Shown: one piece after another, positions 13,151-15,245 of the stretch | Layout: each line of letters opens with the position of its first letter | How positions within the stretch are numbered: the first letter of the stretch is position 1 | Assembly: GCA_012797505.1 (NCBI GenBank) | Contig: JAAZOZ010000068.1 | Span: 1-15,245, forward strand | Reading direction: 5' to 3' | From: Smithella sp. | GTDB taxonomy: Bacteria > Desulfobacterota > Syntrophia > Syntrophales > Smithellaceae | DNA length: 15,245 nt | Made by a program: the position numbers and the translations under genes | Notes under the pieces: model-generated | The model's input: only the letters and a program-made list of their open reading frames with translations | What the model was told of the DNA's origin: nothing | The model's database searches: none

Positions 13151-14398
13151 TCAGCCTTTTTTCACGCGAGTTCTGTCCAGGGGCTTCCCTTCCCAGGCCG
13201 CCTCCAGAACCAGCAGATTGTCCTCGTAGTCCGTATCCTCCGGATTATAAATGGACGCTCCGTCCAGCAGCGCGGCTCGAGCGATTTCCGGCAGGATGTC
13301 CCGGGGGACGGACGGCTTCCCCTCCCGATCTCTGATCTCCTGCAGACATCTGGCGTGCCGGCCGCCGGTGACGGCGTGAAGCTCTTCATTGAGGCCGCGG
13401 ATCAGGGACACGACTTTTTCCGCCCGCCGCTCCGCAGGCGTGGCCAGATAAACCTCTTCGCCCGCCATGGGCAGCAAGAGCTCCGCCATGATGTCGGCGC
13501 GTTTGTGCATATTGTATTCCAGGCCGTAGGGCAGCAGGATCGCCATGCAAAGGCCGTGGGGAACACCGCAGACGGAGCCGGTTGCGTGACCGAGATTGTG
13601 AACCAGTCCGACCATGGAATTGGAAAAGGCAATGCCCGCCAGACAGGCGGCAACGGCCATGGCCAGGCGGCTGTCGCGGTCTTCCGGGTTCTTCGCGGCC
13701 AGAGGCAGCTGCCGGTAAATCATGCCGACGGCGGCCCTGGCGTGGGCGTCGCTGAGCGGGTTTTTCTGAAGGCAATAGTACGCCTCCACGGCATGGCTCA
13801 TGGCATCCATGCCGGTCATGGCCGTGATGAAGGGCGGCATGGTCAACGTCATCCGGGAATCGAGCACGGCAATGTCGGGCAGCAGGAAATAACTGGTGAA
13901 AGCCATCTTCAGATGCTTTTCATGGTCCTTGACGACGGCCACCTGGGTCACTTCCGAACCCGTGCCCGCCGTGGTCGGCACGGCAATCAGGGGCTTCAGG
14001 TGCCGATTCAATGCTCCGGCGCCGCTGAAAGCCATCAAATCGTCGGCGTTTTCCGAAACGACGATATTGACCCCCTTGGCCGTATCCATGACGGAACCGC
14101 CGCCGACGGCCAACAGGGAGTCGCAGGCATTGTCCCGGTACAGACGCGCCAGCCGGTTGACGACCCGGAGGTCCGAATCGGGGGGAACATCGTCGGCAAT
14201 CAGGCCGGCGGCCACGCGGTCCCCAATCGCCCGGGAAACGATATCGATGAGGCCCGCGCCGGCAACCCCCTTGTCCGTTACGATCAGGGGTTTTTTCGCC
14301 CCCCGTTCAATCAGCAGATCCGGTATTTTTCCCAGGGCGTCATGACCCGCAACGATTTTTACACGACAGCAGAATTCATAATAATCCGGCAACAGCAT
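13151..14398 (-). CDS. Iron-containing (group III) alcohol dehydrogenase, AOR-linked
   Basis: The 415-aa product has the full active site: AVGGGSVMDTAKG (97-109) for the nucleotide, PTTAGTGSEVT (141-151), and metal ligands Asp198 and His202 in GMDAMSHAVEAY, His267 in LVHNLGH and His281 in GVPHG. It would reduce the aldehydes made by AOR to alcohols, or the reverse. Start: ATG at 14396-14398, five bases after the stop of the degenerate paralogue, with GGAAGGGG upstream; an in-frame ATG at 14455 would overlap that gene. The order degenerate ADH, ADH, AOR, polyferredoxin with gaps of 5, 19 and 10 bases points to one operon. The middle and C-terminal half align without gaps to the degenerate neighbour. 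Confidence 0.93.
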   Translation of the reverse strand: MLLPDYYEFCCRVKIVAGHDALGKIPDLLIERGAKKPLIVTDKGVAGAGLIDIVSRAIGDRVAAGLIADDVPPDSDLRVVNRLARLYRDNACDSLLAVGGGSVMDTAKGVNIVVSENADDLMAFSGAGALNRHLKPLIAVPTTAGTGSEVTQVAVVKDHEKHLKMAFTSYFLLPDIAVLDSRMTLTMPPFITAMTGMDAMSHAVEAYYCLQKNPLSDAHARAAVGMIYRQLPLAAKNPEDRDSRLAMAVAACLAGIAFSNSMVGLVHNLGHATGSVCGVPHGLCMAILLPYGLEYNMHKRADIMAELLLPMAGEEVYLATPAERRAEKVVSLIRGLNEELHAVTGGRHARCLQEIRDREGKPSVPRDILPEIARAALLDGASIYNPEDTDYEDNLLVLEAAWEGKPLDRTRVKKG

Positions 14399-14403
14399 CG
14401 GAA

Positions 14404-15245
14404 TCACCCCTTCCTTTCCGGTCTTCCGTTGGCCACCCGCTCGACAATGCCGCACAGATAACGTCCTTCTTCGTCGGCGCCCAGAACGTCCAGAATTTCC
14501 TCTTTCCTGTAGCCGGGGACGCCCGCCTCCGCCAGGCTCTTCGGCAGATCTTTTCCCAGAGCGTCCTGAAGTTCTTTCAGAAAGCGGTTCAGCAGGTCGC
14601 AGGCGGCCTCTGCCCGCTTCCCGGCAGGCGTCCGCGCAAACGCATCGTCTCCGGCCAGAGGTTGAAAAAGAGCCGCCAGGTCATATTGGCCCTCCTTGAG
14701 ATAATCTCCCAGAATATGGGGCAGGCACATGGCCATGATCACGCCCTGGGGAATGCCCAGCAGATCGTAAAAAACCTGCCCGAGTTTGTGGAGCCTGCCC
14801 GCCGCCGCATTGGAAAAGGCGCAGCCGGACATCGCAGCCGCATTCAACAAGGCGAGCGACGCTTTTCGGTTTCCCGGATCGGCAACGGCGGCCGGAAGAT
14901 TTTCCCTGACAAAGCGGATGGCGGCAAAGGAATAGGCTTTTCGAAACGGGTTTTGATCCGCTTGAATGTGCGACTCCACCGCGCGGCCCAGCGCGGCAAG
15001 ACCCGCCGCGGCCATTCCGATCGAACTTTTTCCCTTTGCCAGGCATGGATCCAGAACGGCCAGGACGGGCGCCAGAGATTCAGAGGAAAACACTTTCCTG
15101 CCCAGATGGGCGAATCGCGACGTCTCCAGGCCGTCCGCGCCGGCGGCCGGCGCAACCACCAGCGGCAACAGGCGGACGCGGATGGGCGTTTCGGGCAAGA
15201 GCTGCCGCGCGTCCGGCGTCTTCAACGAGACCGCCAGGTTCAGCA
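14404..15245 (-). CDS. Iron-ADH-like protein lacking metal ligands (partial, 5' end off window)
   Basis: The frame is open from the right edge (first full codon at 15241-15243) to the TGA at 14404-14406, 279 residues; the real start lies beyond the window. It aligns gaplessly with the downstream ADH from AVLD (about base 15060) through the last metal ligand. At the ligand positions it has Ala (14995-14997) for Asp198, Arg (14983-14985) for His202, His kept (14788-14790) for His267, and Gln (14746-14748) for His281; the second His of VHNLGH is also Gln. The TTAGTGSE nucleotide stretch is changed to AAGADGLE. The frame is otherwise intact and the C-terminal helices are well kept, so this looks like a maintained pseudo-enzyme, possibly a subunit or regulator of the neighbouring ADH, rather than a decaying gene. 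Confidence 0.85.
   Translation of the reverse strand, partial: LNLAVSLKTPDARQLLPETPIRVRLLPLVVAPAAGADGLETSRFAHLGRKVFSSESLAPVLAVLDPCLAKGKSSIGMAAAGLAALGRAVESHIQADQNPFRKAYSFAAIRFVRENLPAAVADPGNRKASLALLNAAAMSGCAFSNAAAGRLHKLGQVFYDLLGIPQGVIMAMCLPHILGDYLKEGQYDLAALFQPLAGDDAFARTPAGKRAEAACDLLNRFLKELQDALGKDLPKSLAEAGVPGYRKEEILDVLGADEEGRYLCGIVERVANGRPERKG

Noticed and set aside
11188..13335. A 715-codon open frame on the + strand
   Set aside because: It runs antisense across the AOR gene and into the ADH; the protein has no family signature and is low in hydrophobic core residues, while the - strand reading is a clear AOR.
13124..14461. A 445-codon open frame on the + strand
   Set aside because: Antisense to the intact iron-ADH, explained by GC-rich codon use; no recognisable motifs.
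1..15245. Signs of CRISPR arrays, phage, transposase, tRNA or rRNA genes
   Set aside because: No spaced direct repeats, integrase/transposase motifs or RNA-gene signatures were seen by reading.

Overview
The window looks like a piece of the chromosome of a strictly anaerobic, syntrophic or fermentative bacterium, most like a Desulfobacterota (Syntrophus/Smithella-type) genome. This is an inference from content: a tungsten-type aldehyde ferredoxin oxidoreductase (AOR), many [4Fe-4S] proteins, iron-type alcohol dehydrogenases, nickel-insertion proteins HypA and HypB, and fairly GC-rich DNA. I see no phage, IS, CRISPR, rRNA or tRNA.

Layout. (1) 1-1884, + strand: the 3' end of a cysteine-rich iron-sulfur protein, hypB, and a His-rich-loop metal permease. 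(2) 1908-4687, - strand: an operon read leftwards from a consensus promoter at 4782-4810. In transcription order it holds a 92-aa Cys protein, an iron-sulfur protein, a 129-aa membrane protein, a second iron-sulfur protein and hypA. (3) 4918-7034: a TetR-type regulator (-) divergent from an iron-type alcohol dehydrogenase (+), each with a TTGACA/17-bp promoter, followed by a REP-like palindromic element. (4) 7232-9491, - strand: a small lipoprotein, then two overlapping ThiF/MoeB-type (E1-like) genes, one with an intact nucleotide site and one degenerate. (5) 9631-15245, - strand: in transcription order, a degenerate iron-ADH paralogue (runs off the window), an intact iron-ADH, AOR, a four-cluster polyferredoxin, and a fusion of a molybdenum-cofactor-carrier-like domain to a HAD phosphatase domain.

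How the parts may work together (inference). Block 5 reads as a module interconverting acid, aldehyde and alcohol with ferredoxin-level electrons: AOR with an AorB-like electron-transfer subunit, an alcohol dehydrogenase, and a protein likely to handle the tungsto/molybdopterin cofactor. The E1-like pair could activate a sulfur-carrier protein, for example for pterin dithiolene synthesis, but no MoaD/ThiS-type partner lies in the window. In blocks 1 and 2, each nickel-insertion gene (hypB, hypA) follows directly after a member of the same iron-sulfur family, which suggests a link to nickel-enzyme maturation or hydrogenase electron flow.

The strongest unexplained signals are: a shared 12-bp palindromic site in the promoter regions of block 2 and of the block 3 dehydrogenase, on either side of the TetR gene; two separate cases of an intact enzyme beside a paralogue that lost its key active-site residues (iron-ADH and ThiF); and the cofactor-carrier/HAD fusion next to AOR.
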